NCBI RefSeq assembly: GCF_021568285.1
Contig: NZ_JAKGTQ010000002.1
Location: 62,001-126,000, forward strand
Length of the DNA: 64,000 nucleotides
Direction: 5' to 3'
DNA from: Rheinheimera sp. UJ63
GTDB taxonomy: Bacteria > Pseudomonadota > Gammaproteobacteria > Enterobacterales > Alteromonadaceae
Shown here: one piece after another, positions 1 to 8,153 of the stretch
Layout: each line of letters opens with the position of its first letter
Numbering within the stretch: position 1 is the stretch's first letter
Position numbers and translations under genes: made by a program
Notes under the pieces: model-generated
Seen by the model: the letters and a program-made list of their open reading frames with translations, nothing else
What the model was told of the DNA's origin: nothing
Database searches by the model: none

Positions 1-1061
1 GTAGTGCTAACCCGATTGGTGGTCGTGCGCAAATTATCAGCTTACGCTGGGGGCAAGATGCAGAAGGGCTGAAATTTAAAGATGCACCTCCGAGTATCAA
101 ATTTGCGTTAGGTGAAAACGTAAAGCAATCTAACTGGGGCTCTGAGTTCAATACCCGTTACCCGCAAACCCGTATTGGTGTTGAAACCTTTATTCGCGAT
201 CAATTCCAAGCGGCTAAAGAATACCGTGCGGCTTGGCAAGCGTTCAATAAACTGTCTAAGCGTGAGCAAGGCCGTGTTGCCCCTCCTCGCCGTGATTATC
301 AGATGGATACCTTGGTCGAAATTCTAGAAGGTAAACGTCATATTCATACACACTCTTATGTGGCTTCTGAAATTTTAATGTTGATGAAAGTTGCTGATGA
401 AATGGGTTTCAAAGTGAATACTTACACCCACATCTTAGAAGGCTACAAGGTAGCGAGTGAAATGAAAGCGCATGGTGCCAGTGCATCGACCTTTGCTGAC
501 TGGTGGGGCTTTAAGATGGAAGTCACGGATGCCATTCCAACTAACACCTGTTTGATGCATGAGCAGGGTATGTTAGTGAGCGTTAACTCTGATGATCCTG
601 GTTTACTGCGTCGTTTGAATCAAGAGGCCTCAAAATCAACCATGTATTGTAATATGGATGAGCAAGAAGCCTTGAAGATGGTTACGTTAAACCCAGCAAA
701 ACAATTAAAAATTGACGATAAAGTCGGTTCAATTGCCGTCGGTAAACAAGCCGATTTCGTGTTATGGGATGCCCATCCATTATCCGTTTACAGTGTGGCA
801 CAACAAACGTGGATTGAAGGGGCTCGTTACTTCGACCGTGCTGAAGACTTGGCAAAGCGGCAACAGCTTGAGCAAGAGCGGCAACAGTTGATCCAAAAGG
901 TCTTAACCGCAGGTGACGCTGCGCGTAACGGCAGTAGCAACGCCTATAAGCAAGATGATCCGATTTGGCATTGTGAAGATAACGATGACTGGTTGAAATT
1001 GCGCTTTGGTTTTGGCTCTGCCACAGAAAGCCATGCTCATGCCCATGGGGAGCAACACTAA
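1..1061 (+). CDS. Amidohydrolase family protein, C-terminal part (5' end outside window)
   Basis: The reading frame is open from the first complete codon at base 3 to a TAA at 1059-1061, so the true start lies upstream of the window. The visible part carries metal-site motifs of the amidohydrolase superfamily: an HIHTHS stretch, YTHILEG and NSDDPGL, followed by the usual C-terminal segment (VTLNPAKQL, then VGSIAVGKQADFVLWD). A His-rich tail (residues HAHAHGEQH) ends the protein. The family hydrolyses cyclic amides, dipeptides or related bonds; the substrate cannot be read from the sequence. Its stop codon overlaps the ATG of the next gene by one base, so the two are very probably translationally coupled partners of one periplasmic complex or pathway. 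Function beyond the superfamily is inference. Confidence 0.85.
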   Translation, partial: SANPIGGRAQIISLRWGQDAEGLKFKDAPPSIKFALGENVKQSNWGSEFNTRYPQTRIGVETFIRDQFQAAKEYRAAWQAFNKLSKREQGRVAPPRRDYQMDTLVEILEGKRHIHTHSYVASEILMLMKVADEMGFKVNTYTHILEGYKVASEMKAHGASASTFADWWGFKMEVTDAIPTNTCLMHEQGMLVSVNSDDPGLLRRLNQEASKSTMYCNMDEQEALKMVTLNPAKQLKIDDKVGSIAVGKQADFVLWDAHPLSVYSVAQQTWIEGARYFDRAEDLAKRQQLEQERQQLIQKVLTAGDAARNGSSNAYKQDDPIWHCEDNDDWLKLRFGFGSATESHAHAHGEQH

Positions 1062-2359
1062 TGAAAAAATTAACCACTATTCTTGCCGCAGCACTGACGC
1101 TGGCAACTAGCAGCGTGCTAGCGGTAAACCCCGTACCTGCACCAAAACAAAGCGTGCCAGTATTATTGAAAAATGCCACGGTGCACGCCGTGGTAACCGA
1201 GCCGGCCATTCAAGATGTTTTACTGGTCGATGGTAAAATTGCCGCGATGGGCACAAACTTAACGGCACCTGCCGGGGCGCAAGTAGAAGATTTAACCGGT
1301 AAGCATGTGTATCCGGGGCTTATTGCTTTGATTAACCAATTAGGCTTAATTGAAGTTGAAGCCGTGCGTGCCACGCGTGATGATCGTGAAACCTCAGCCA
1401 CGAACCCGGATTTGCAAGTGCAAGTGGCCTTTAATGCTGATTCTGCGGTGATCCCAACTATTCGCAGCAACGGTTTTAGCCATAGCTTAATTTATCCTGA
1501 TGGTAGCTTAATCACCGGTCGTTCAGCATTAATGCAGTTAGACGGTTGGAATTGGCAAGATGCCTTAGTTCAAGCCAATGTGGGCTTACACGTGAATTGG
1601 CCGCGCATGGGCTTACAAACCGGTTGGTGGGTGCGCGATAGTGCGGAAAAGCAGCAAGAGCGGCAACGTGAGCAACTGGAGCAGTTACAAAGCTACTTTA
1701 GCCAAGCACAAGCCTATTATTTAGCTGAGCAAGCCGGCTTAAATCGTGGCCGTGATTCACGCTGGCATGCCATGTTAGCGTTGTTTGAAGGTAACTTACC
1801 CTTATTTGTTCATGCCGATGATCCAAGACAAATGCGTCAAGCCATCAGCTTAGCTAAACAATACAAGGTCCGTTTAGTGATTGTGGGGGGGCGCGATAGC
1901 TGGCGCATGGCAGATGAACTGGCGGCGAATAACGTGGATGTGATTTATACCGCGCCTTATGGCTTACCGACGCGTACCGATGAAGCCTATGATCAAGCCT
2001 TTAGCGTGCCAGGTGTGCTGCAAAAAGCCGGTGTGCGTTTCGCGTTATCGCTGGATGGTTTCTGGGATACCCGCAACCTGGTGTTTGCTGCGGGCCATGT
2101 CACGCGTTACGGTTTAGAACCTGCGCAAGCGCTACGTGCCTTAACCTTAGATGCGGCACACATTGCCGGTGTGGCCGATCGTTTAGGCTCGATTGAGGTG
2201 GGTAAGAGCGCGAGTTTAGTGGTGTCTGAAGGCGATATTTTTGATTATCGTGGGCATAACATCATGCAATTATGGATTGACGGTCGCAATGTTGATCTGA
2301 ATAACAAACATAAACAGCTACACCAGCGTTATCAGCAACGCTATCAAACGGCTAACTAA
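1061..2359 (+). CDS. Exported amidohydrolase-like protein, metal ligands largely lost
   Basis: This 432-residue protein starts with a clear signal peptide (MKKLTTILAAALTLATSSVLA), so it is probably periplasmic. It has the amidohydrolase N-terminal beta-sandwich and a C-terminal piece (LTLDAAHIAGVADRLGSIEVGKSASLVV) typical of the superfamily. Where active members have PGLIDxHxH, this protein reads PGLIALINQLGL, so the first two metal-binding His residues are missing. A later His (PLFVHADD) and Asp (LSLDGFW) remain. It may be a non-catalytic partner of the upstream amidohydrolase. The ATG overlaps the stop of the previous gene (TAATG). A strong terminator follows at 2383. Confidence 0.85.
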   Translation: MKKLTTILAAALTLATSSVLAVNPVPAPKQSVPVLLKNATVHAVVTEPAIQDVLLVDGKIAAMGTNLTAPAGAQVEDLTGKHVYPGLIALINQLGLIEVEAVRATRDDRETSATNPDLQVQVAFNADSAVIPTIRSNGFSHSLIYPDGSLITGRSALMQLDGWNWQDALVQANVGLHVNWPRMGLQTGWWVRDSAEKQQERQREQLEQLQSYFSQAQAYYLAEQAGLNRGRDSRWHAMLALFEGNLPLFVHADDPRQMRQAISLAKQYKVRLVIVGGRDSWRMADELAANNVDVIYTAPYGLPTRTDEAYDQAFSVPGVLQKAGVRFALSLDGFWDTRNLVFAAGHVTRYGLEPAQALRALTLDAAHIAGVADRLGSIEVGKSASLVVSEGDIFDYRGHNIMQLWIDGRNVDLNNKHKQLHQRYQQRYQTAN

Positions 2360-2382
2360 GCTTTAGTTACAACATCATCTAC

Positions 2383-2410
2383 AGTGCCAGTGAATACTGG
2401 CACTTTTTTA
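2383..2410 (+). terminator. Rho-independent terminator after the amidohydrolase pair
   Basis: Perfect 8-bp arms AGTGCCAG / CTGGCACT around a 6-nt loop (TGAATA), followed directly by a T run. It lies between the amidohydrolase stop and the start chosen for the M28 peptidase, which argues against the longer upstream ATG for that gene. Confidence 0.85.
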
Positions 2411-2422
2411 TTGAGACAGTCC

Positions 2423-4096
2423 ATGAAAAAGTTTTTTTTACTTTGTTCGGCCGCGCTAATCACTATTGCCGGTTGTAGCAGTACCCCAGCCAGCAAAGCC
2501 CCGCGCGCCAGCGCTTTGGTGATTGAAAGCCATCTAACGTTTTTAGCGGATGATTTGTTAGAAGGCCGTGACACGGGGAGTCGAGGCCATGAATTAGCCT
2601 CACGTTATATTGCTCAGCAATTTCAAGCATTAGGTTTAGTGCCGGCTGCGGCTGATGGCAGCTACTTTCAGCGTGTCCCTATGCGCAAAGCGCAAATTGT
2701 GCCGGGAAGTGCCAAGCTTAGTTTTAGCTTACCCGAGCAACAACTGACTTTAGATTACCCGCAGCAATTTACAACCGGGCCCAATTTGCAAACCGAAGCC
2801 GTTACGTTGCAAGGCGAAATGGTGTTTGTTGGTTATGGTTTAGTGTCTGAGGTGTTTGGGTTAAACGATTATGCGAATTTAGACGTTAAAGGTAAAGTCG
2901 TGGTCATGCTGTCGGGCTTACCTGCTTTTTTACCCAGCGAAGAGCGGGCTTATCTGGGCAGTATGAAAACCGAATTTGCAGTTGAGCGGGGCGCTATCGG
3001 TGTTATTTCGGTGCATACGCCACAGCAAGAAAAAACGCGGCCCTATGCCGATAGCCTTATGTATTTAAATAGTCCGAGCATGAGCTGGTTAGATGACGAA
3101 GGTAACCCTGGTCGGGGCTTTGCTCAATTACAAGGTGGCGCAACTTTGCATCCTGATGCGGCCAGTCTGTTATTCGCTGCCGCTGGTTATAACCTGAGTG
3201 ATATTTTTGCTTTATTAGAAAAAGATGAGGTACCCAAAGGTTTTGCGTTAAAAGGCGAAGTTAACTTAAGCAGCCAAAGTACTCATCAGCAGGTGACCAG
3301 CCCGAATGTGTTAGCAACCTTACCCGGTTCCGATCCGCGGTTAAAAGAGGAATATGTGGTATTAACTGCACATTCTGATCATATCGGTTTTTCTAACGAT
3401 TTACGCAGCGAAGATAAAATTAATAACGGGGCGATGGATAACGCTGCGGGTGTCGCGATCTTACTTGAGACCGCACGTTTATTTGCGCAATTGCCGACAT
3501 CGCCAAAGCGCTCTATTTTGTTTGCTGCGGTTACCGGTGAAGAAAAAGGCTTATTAGGGGCAGATTATCTAGCGAAACAACCGCCAATGCCTATTTCGCA
3601 GATGGTGGCTAACGTTAATTTAGATATGCCAGTATTACTGTATTCTTTTGCCGATTTAATTGCTTTTGGTGCAAATCACTCGACCCTAGGTGATGTGGTT
3701 GCCCGTGCCGCGGCAAAAGAGGGCAGAACCTTAAGTGAAGATCCGATGCCCGAGCAAGCTATCTTCACGCGCTCAGATCATTATCGTTTAGTGCAACAAG
3801 GTGTGCCTGCGGTGTTTTTAATGACCGGTTTTACTTCAACCGATCCAAAGGTATCCGGTGGCAAAGTGTGGGCCAGTTTCTTTGCCAAGCATTATCATCG
3901 CCCTTCTGATGATATTGCCAGCTTAACCAAAGAGTATGGGGCTATTCGTTATGATGCTGGCGCCGTATTTGCCGATATTAATTTTAATATTGCGCTGGAT
4001 GTAGCGAATGCCAAAACGCGGCCATTATGGCGCAAAGACAGTTTTTTCAGAACGGTATTTGGCCGTACAGAGAACTCTGAACCGAATACGCCGTAA
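2423..4096 (+). CDS. M28 family zinc peptidase, lipoprotein
   Basis: The start is placed at 2423 (MKKFFLLCSAALITIAGC), because the upstream in-frame ATG at 2384 would lie inside a terminator and would spoil the signal peptide. The signal ends in a lipobox (IAGC), so this 557-residue protein is predicted to be membrane anchored. The M28 co-catalytic zinc ligands are visible in order: His in TAHSDHIGF, Asp in NGAMDNAAG, Glu-Glu in VTGEEKGLLG, Asp in NLDMP, and His in KHYHRPSDD. The segment before the catalytic core resembles a protease-associated (PA) insert. It is probably an aminopeptidase or carboxypeptidase for periplasmic peptides. Its exact specificity is unknown. Confidence 0.9.
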   Translation: MKKFFLLCSAALITIAGCSSTPASKAPRASALVIESHLTFLADDLLEGRDTGSRGHELASRYIAQQFQALGLVPAAADGSYFQRVPMRKAQIVPGSAKLSFSLPEQQLTLDYPQQFTTGPNLQTEAVTLQGEMVFVGYGLVSEVFGLNDYANLDVKGKVVVMLSGLPAFLPSEERAYLGSMKTEFAVERGAIGVISVHTPQQEKTRPYADSLMYLNSPSMSWLDDEGNPGRGFAQLQGGATLHPDAASLLFAAAGYNLSDIFALLEKDEVPKGFALKGEVNLSSQSTHQQVTSPNVLATLPGSDPRLKEEYVVLTAHSDHIGFSNDLRSEDKINNGAMDNAAGVAILLETARLFAQLPTSPKRSILFAAVTGEEKGLLGADYLAKQPPMPISQMVANVNLDMPVLLYSFADLIAFGANHSTLGDVVARAAAKEGRTLSEDPMPEQAIFTRSDHYRLVQQGVPAVFLMTGFTSTDPKVSGGKVWASFFAKHYHRPSDDIASLTKEYGAIRYDAGAVFADINFNIALDVANAKTRPLWRKDSFFRTVFGRTENSEPNTP

Positions 4097-4131
4097 TCGT
4101 TCGATACCGAGTGATTATATCGCTTGAGTTA

Positions 4132-4157
4132 ACAAGCCGGCCTAACCGCCGGCTTGT
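4132..4157. terminator. Bidirectional hairpin terminator between convergent genes
   Basis: Perfect 10-bp arms ACAAGCCGGC / GCCGGCTTGT with a 6-nt loop. The loop holds the stop codon of the minus-strand yciH-type gene, so the hairpin overlaps the end of that reading frame. It is positioned to stop transcription of the M28 gene from the left and the SUI1 gene from the right. The T tract is short on both sides. Confidence 0.65.
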
Positions 4158-4543
4158 TTCACTTTAAACCCTTTTTGTTGTAATAAGGTGGTGACTAATT
4201 CGCGTTTATCACCTTGTATCTCAATAATGCCGTCTTTGACCGAACCACCACAAGCACATTTCTTTTTTAATTCTGTGCATAATTGGCTTAATTCACTGGA
4301 GCTAACGGTTAAGCCTAAAATGGTTAATACCGTCTTACCGCCCCGACCTTTCGTTTCCCGACGGATACGTAAGGCACCATCAGCAAAGCCTTCAGCCACC
4401 GAGACAGCAGGGCTGCCTGCGTCAATTCGGCCTGTCGCCGTGGAATAGACCAAATCAGCCTGATTCGCCGGTTTCGTGCTCTCTGGGGTAGTGCCAGTCA
4501 GTTGTTGTTGCCAATCGGCTAAGGAAATTTTTTTGCTCATCAT
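4142..4543 (-). CDS. yciH: SUI1/eIF1-like translation factor, YciH family
   Basis: This 133-residue protein carries a C-terminal SUI1 (eIF1-like) domain from about residue 50, with the typical GRGGKTVLTILGL start and the CGGSVKDGIIEIQGD core. Bacterial YciH proteins bind the 30S subunit and influence initiation fidelity or stress inhibition of initiation; this is family knowledge. The N-terminal 50 residues are polar and probably flexible, making it slightly longer than E. coli YciH. Two consecutive ATG codons are available; AGGA lies 6 nt before the first and 9 nt before the second, so either may be used. Confidence 0.9.
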   Translation of the reverse strand: MMSKKISLADWQQQLTGTTPESTKPANQADLVYSTATGRIDAGSPAVSVAEGFADGALRIRRETKGRGGKTVLTILGLTVSSSELSQLCTELKKKCACGGSVKDGIIEIQGDKRELVTTLLQQKGFKVKQAGG

Positions 4544-4676
4544 AAAATGTCCTGAAAAGTTGGCCGTAGCTTACTTAGCACAAGCGTTGCTCGCAAGTTT
4601 TTCTGTGTCTCGCTTGGTTTTTTAATGTTATCTGGTAGAATATCACCTTGATTTTAGAAATCTGGACGGCTAAAAA

Positions 4677-5390
4677 TTGAGTATTCCAACCCAAATTAAT
4701 CACTATTTACAGCTTAGTGGCCTTAAAGAGCAATTTTCTTTTTTTGATCAAGCCTTTACTGAAAAAACTACCGCCTATTATCAAGCGTTACAGCAACATA
4801 TTGTCGACAGCAGCAATGCCAAAGTGCAATGGCAATACTCAGTACCTGAGTTAGGCGAGGGCGGGGCGTGTTCGTTATTTGGTGTGCTGGACAGTGAGCC
4901 ATATGATTTAACCGCGATTTTGGGTGGTCAAACCCGCGCTAATCACCAAGCCTTAGCACGTTTAACGAAAATAACTGAATTTTATCAACAGCAGTCGGGT
5001 TTAGCATGGTTTGGTATTTATCAAGCGCGTGCTAATCTGGAGCAACAGTTGGTGCTAGTTAAACTAAGCTACTATGGCGCCGCCTCTCGGGCAGAGTTTC
5101 CGTTAAATACTGAGTTTGCCAAGATCAGTAATAACAGTACGGTGGGTTTAACTGGCCAAGCCCGTGTGATTAACGATGTCGCGGCCTATTTGCAACAAGG
5201 CGGTGAATATTATACCTGCGATCCGAAAGTTAAAGCCGAAGCTTGTTTGCCACTGTTTGCACAATCGGGCAAAATAGTGGGCATTATCGACGCTGAAGAT
5301 TTGAAGCAGCAGGTGTTTACCGCAGAGGCATTGGCCCTGTTAGTGGCTGTGTGTCTGAGCATCCCCGAGTGTTTACCGGCAATCGCTTAG
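4677..5390 (+). CDS. GAF domain-containing protein
   Basis: A 237-residue protein read from a TTG start; GGA about 8 nt upstream fits a ribosome-binding site, and no better ATG exists nearby. The C-terminal half (GLTGQARVINDVA ... AEACLPLFAQSGKIVGIIDAEDL) is a GAF domain close in layout to free methionine-R-sulfoxide reductases. A Cys sits in YTCD at the place of one catalytic Cys of that family. The CGTA-type Cys before it is replaced (TVGLTGQA), so it may not be an active reductase. It lies 37 nt upstream of the aminotransferase gene and could be cotranscribed with it. The true role is unknown. Confidence 0.7.
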   Translation: MSIPTQINHYLQLSGLKEQFSFFDQAFTEKTTAYYQALQQHIVDSSNAKVQWQYSVPELGEGGACSLFGVLDSEPYDLTAILGGQTRANHQALARLTKITEFYQQQSGLAWFGIYQARANLEQQLVLVKLSYYGAASRAEFPLNTEFAKISNNSTVGLTGQARVINDVAAYLQQGGEYYTCDPKVKAEACLPLFAQSGKIVGIIDAEDLKQQVFTAEALALLVAVCLSIPECLPAIA

Positions 5391-5427
5391 TGTTGCCTCC
5401 TTATAATCTTAAACCAGGTAGAACAAT

Positions 5428-6624
5428 ATGTTTTCTCAGTTAAAGCCTGTCGCTGTCGACCCCATATTGGGGCTGATGGCGGCTTATCGTGAAGATCCTA
5501 ACCCTCTTAAAGTTGACCTTGGCGTAGGTGTTTATAAAGATGAGCAAGGCCACACCGCGGTTTTAAAATGCGTAAAAGAAGCCGAAGCGCTGCGTTTAAA
5601 GCATGAAGACAGCAAAACCTATGTGGGTATGGCCGGTGATCCGTCTTTTAATACGCACATTGAAAAGTTAGCCTTTGGTGCGACTCATACAGTGTTGCTG
5701 GCAAATCGCGTTGTTACGGCGCATACACCTGGCGGCACAGGGGCACTGCGTGTGGCGGCGGAGTTTATCAAGCGAGCGAATCCGGATGCGACGATTTGGG
5801 TGACCACCCCAACGTGGGCAAACCATATCTCGTTATTCCAAGCTGCGGGTTTAAAAGTTAAAGAATACGCTTATTACGATTATGACACCAAAGGTTTGCA
5901 GGTAGAGCAGATGTTTGCTGATTTAGAGCAAATACCTGCCGGTGACGTTGTTTTAGTGCATGCCTGTTGTCATAACCCCAGTGGTATGGATCTGAACTTC
6001 GAACAATGGCAACGCTTTACCGCGATCGCGAAAGAGCGAGGTTTCACTCCTTTAGTTGATATGGCTTACCAAGGTTTTGGCGCCGGTTTAGATGAAGATG
6101 CCGCAGGTTTGCGCTATTTAGCTGAACAAGTGCCAGAAATGATCTTGTGTAGCTCTTGCTCGAAAAACTTTGGTTTATATCGCGAGCGAATTGGTGCTGT
6201 CAGTGTTGTTGCAAGCAACAGCAAAGAAACCGACGTTGTCCGCGCTAACTTACTCAGCGTCGTGCGCGGTATTTACTCAATGCCACCTACGCACGGTGCC
6301 ATTATTGTTAGCCATATTTTAGATAGCGCCGAATTAACGGCACTGTGGCACGACGAATTAGCAGAAATGCGGAATCGTATTAATAGCTATCGCCAGCTGA
6401 TCATCGACAAGTTTACTGCTGAAGGCATTACCCAAGATTTCAGCTTTATTGCTCGTCAGCATGGTATGTTCAGCTTTTTAGGCATTAACAAAGCGCAAAT
6501 TGAACGGCTACGCAGCGAGTTCAGTATCTACATGGTCGGTTCTAGCCGCGTCAGTATTTCGGGTTTGAATCATGCCAATATCGACTATTTCGCCAAAGCC
6601 GTCGCAACGGTATTAAAAGGCTAA
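5428..6624 (+). CDS. Aromatic amino acid / aspartate aminotransferase (class I)
   Basis: A 398-residue PLP enzyme of the TyrB/AspC group, full length for the family. The N-terminus (DPILGLMAAYREDPNPLKVDLGVGVYKD) is diagnostic. The PLP lysine is Lys246 in SSCSKNFGLY, and the substrate carboxylate Arg is in the terminal region (SSRVSISGLN). It transfers amino groups between 2-oxoglutarate and aspartate or aromatic amino acids in the cytoplasm. Whether it is mainly TyrB-like or AspC-like cannot be decided by eye, so no symbol is given. A hairpin terminator follows. Confidence 0.93.
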   Translation: MFSQLKPVAVDPILGLMAAYREDPNPLKVDLGVGVYKDEQGHTAVLKCVKEAEALRLKHEDSKTYVGMAGDPSFNTHIEKLAFGATHTVLLANRVVTAHTPGGTGALRVAAEFIKRANPDATIWVTTPTWANHISLFQAAGLKVKEYAYYDYDTKGLQVEQMFADLEQIPAGDVVLVHACCHNPSGMDLNFEQWQRFTAIAKERGFTPLVDMAYQGFGAGLDEDAAGLRYLAEQVPEMILCSSCSKNFGLYRERIGAVSVVASNSKETDVVRANLLSVVRGIYSMPPTHGAIIVSHILDSAELTALWHDELAEMRNRINSYRQLIIDKFTAEGITQDFSFIARQHGMFSFLGINKAQIERLRSEFSIYMVGSSRVSISGLNHANIDYFAKAVATVLKG

Positions 6625-6636
6625 ATACGCCCAGAG

Positions 6637-6670
6637 GGTATCCAGGCATCGAGTCTGGATACCTTTATTA
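6637..6670 (+). terminator. Terminator downstream of aminotransferase gene
   Basis: Perfect 9-bp arms GGTATCCAG / CTGGATACC around a 9-nt loop, followed by TTTATTAT. It starts 12 nt after the aminotransferase stop. Confidence 0.8.
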
Positions 6671-6688
6671 TGCTGCGCTGTGTGCTAC

Positions 6689-6726
6689 TTTCTTTTTCTC
6701 TTTCTCTTTCTCTTTCTCTTTCTTTA
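6689..6726. repeat. Hexanucleotide microsatellite (TTTCTC)n
   Basis: About four to five tandem TTTCTC units with slightly degenerate ends form a pure pyrimidine tract. It is intergenic, between the aminotransferase terminator and the convergent membrane-protein gene whose stop is at 6751. The tract reads as polypurine on the minus strand. Confidence 0.85.
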
Positions 6727-6750
6727 ACCTTGCCTTTAGTTATCACACAC

Positions 6751-7410
6751 TCAGCGATCAGGCGATAAGTATTCATTATCATAAAAGGTTCTGAGCCATT
6801 CTGGCCGATACACTGCCATTAGCGTAATGGCCATGCCATTGAGTAATGCTTCGCCAAACCAAATGAGCAGGGCCAATTGCGTGTAGTTGTGATAAATCGT
6901 ATGCCAGTCATGTTGTTGCTGCAGATACAGCCAGCCAGAGGTGAGTACAATTTTTAGCACTATGCTCAGCGCGGCATTTAAAAAGCCCGCAATAAAGATA
7001 TACACAAATAAATGGCGAGTCAGATAATGATATGACCAGCTAAATACCGCATAACTAAATAATGCAGGTAAAATAAAGGTAGTTAATGCAAAGGCGCCAC
7101 CCTCAGCCAAGCTGACACTGTTAAACAGCATTAATAAAGCTAAGGGCAGACAACTGATCCAAATGGCGATACGCCAGCCATGACACAATACCAGTGTGGT
7201 AATACCTAGAAAAAACAACTCTAAGCCCGGTACTATGCCGGCTTTTACAGACCAGAGTAGGGTTAAGGCGACTGCTGAGGCAAACACAAAATGCTGATAA
7301 CCCGGTAATTGTAATAAGCGTGGCCACAACTCTTTTGGGTAACTCAGTGCGATGCAAAGGATAGCCAAACACCAGGCACTTATTTGCCAATAATTTATGA
7401 TCATTATCAT
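6751..7410 (-). CDS. Polytopic membrane protein, CbiM-like / energy-coupling permease-like (COG3235 type)
   Basis: A 219-residue hydrophobic protein with roughly six to seven membrane segments and short polar loops. It resembles the small membrane proteins annotated as energy-coupling factor permease-like; that family assignment is from recognition and is moderate. A His/Trp-rich loop (QQQHDWHTIYHNY) lies before the last segments. No ATPase or substrate-binding partner is adjacent. A Fur-box-like sequence overlaps the start codon, which suggests a link to metal supply. The first ATG (7410) is followed by a second two codons later, so the exact start is uncertain. It could be any small metal or vitamin transporter. 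Confidence 0.7.
   Translation of the reverse strand: MIMIINYWQISAWCLAILCIALSYPKELWPRLLQLPGYQHFVFASAVALTLLWSVKAGIVPGLELFFLGITTLVLCHGWRIAIWISCLPLALLMLFNSVSLAEGGAFALTTFILPALFSYAVFSWSYHYLTRHLFVYIFIAGFLNAALSIVLKIVLTSGWLYLQQQHDWHTIYHNYTQLALLIWFGEALLNGMAITLMAVYRPEWLRTFYDNEYLSPDR
7390..7408 (-). promoter_or_regulatory. Possible Fur box over the start of the membrane-protein gene
   Basis: The minus strand reads GATAATGATCATAAATTAT, matching 13 of 19 positions of the classical Fur consensus. The first half (GATAATGAT) is perfect. Its position over the start codon would suit repression. The match is AT-rich and moderate. Confidence 0.4.
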
Positions 7411-7608
7411 AGGCCCAAAGCTGAGGATGTGGCTAATTATACTGTGATCTAGCGCAGCATAAAAAGCTTCGCGTTAGTAACAAGGTGCATGTTCAAGCGG
7501 CTAAGAGCCTTAATAAGGGCTTGAGTAAAGCCTTAGCTGTTTTTCAATCGCCTTTTAATTAATGGGTTAGGCAGCATTGTTATACTGCGGTGTATTGTTC
7601 AGGCGTTT

Positions 7609-7980
7609 TTATTCTGTCAGCGATTTTGCCAGTTGCAGGTAAGTTGTTCCGTTGCGCTTAACACGCTCATAATCCATGTGTTCAGAGCCTAAATGCACTT
7701 CCTCTAATGCTGCTTTAATTTGTTCATTAGCGTTCGGTATTAGGGCAAGTGCATTTTCCAAAGTGTAGGTTAATTGATGGATCGCCGTCACGCTGGTTGG
7801 ATTTAACTCACCGGCTAACAAGTTAGCTAACTCGGTATTTTTCTCTAACAACACCTTGCTAGCTTGCTGCACATCACTGATCGCTTTACCGCTGAAATGA
7901 GCAGGGCGATCTGAGGCTTGCACGAGTGTTGCGGGGAAGTAGCACAATGCAATGAAGCTAGAAATAACGAGGATTTTCAT
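7609..7980 (-). CDS. Small exported protein, DUF6746-like, under a Fur box
   Basis: A 123-residue protein with a signal peptide ending near VQASDRP. The mature part is about 100 residues and mostly helical (ASKVLLEKNTELANLLAGEL ... IHQLTYTLENALALI), without Cys or obvious catalytic motifs. It resembles small periplasmic proteins grouped as DUF6746; this assignment is from memory and is tentative. AAGG lies before the ATG. A good Fur-box-like sequence stands just upstream, so iron-responsive expression is likely. The function is unknown; a periplasmic metal- or haem-linked role is inference only. Confidence 0.7.
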   Translation of the reverse strand: MKILVISSFIALCYFPATLVQASDRPAHFSGKAISDVQQASKVLLEKNTELANLLAGELNPTSVTAIHQLTYTLENALALIPNANEQIKAALEEVHLGSEHMDYERVKRNGTTYLQLAKSLTE

Positions 7981-7995
7981 AATAAAGCCTTAGTT

Positions 7996-8014
7996 AATAA
8001 TGATTCTCATTAAG
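7996..8014 (-). promoter_or_regulatory. Fur box upstream of the small exported protein
   Basis: The plus strand reads AATAATGATTCTCATTAAG; the minus strand gives the familiar AATGAGAATCATTATT core. It matches 14 of 19 positions of the Fur consensus and lies 15-35 nt before the start codon, where a promoter would be. Confidence 0.65.
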
Positions 8015-8100
8015 CTATCAGATCAGTGCAACAAAGCAAGTCACTTTTGCTGATAACATAAAACGTTTTCTTATACGTTGCTCTGGTTAAAACGTATCAA

Positions 8101-8129
8101 CAAAAACGCCTGCACAAGGCAGGCGTTTT
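8101..8129 (-). terminator. Terminator downstream of ettA
   Basis: Perfect 11-bp arms AAAACGCCTGC / GCAGGCGTTTT with a 5-nt loop, ending on the minus strand in a T run. It lies 25 nt beyond the ettA stop. Confidence 0.85.
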
Positions 8130-8153
8130 AATAAGATTAACCTTTAACAGCGG

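Noticed and set aside
682..1209. Minus-strand open frame of 175 codons
   Set aside because: It lies antisense to the amidohydrolase genes, across their junction, and has no domain or ribosome-binding site.
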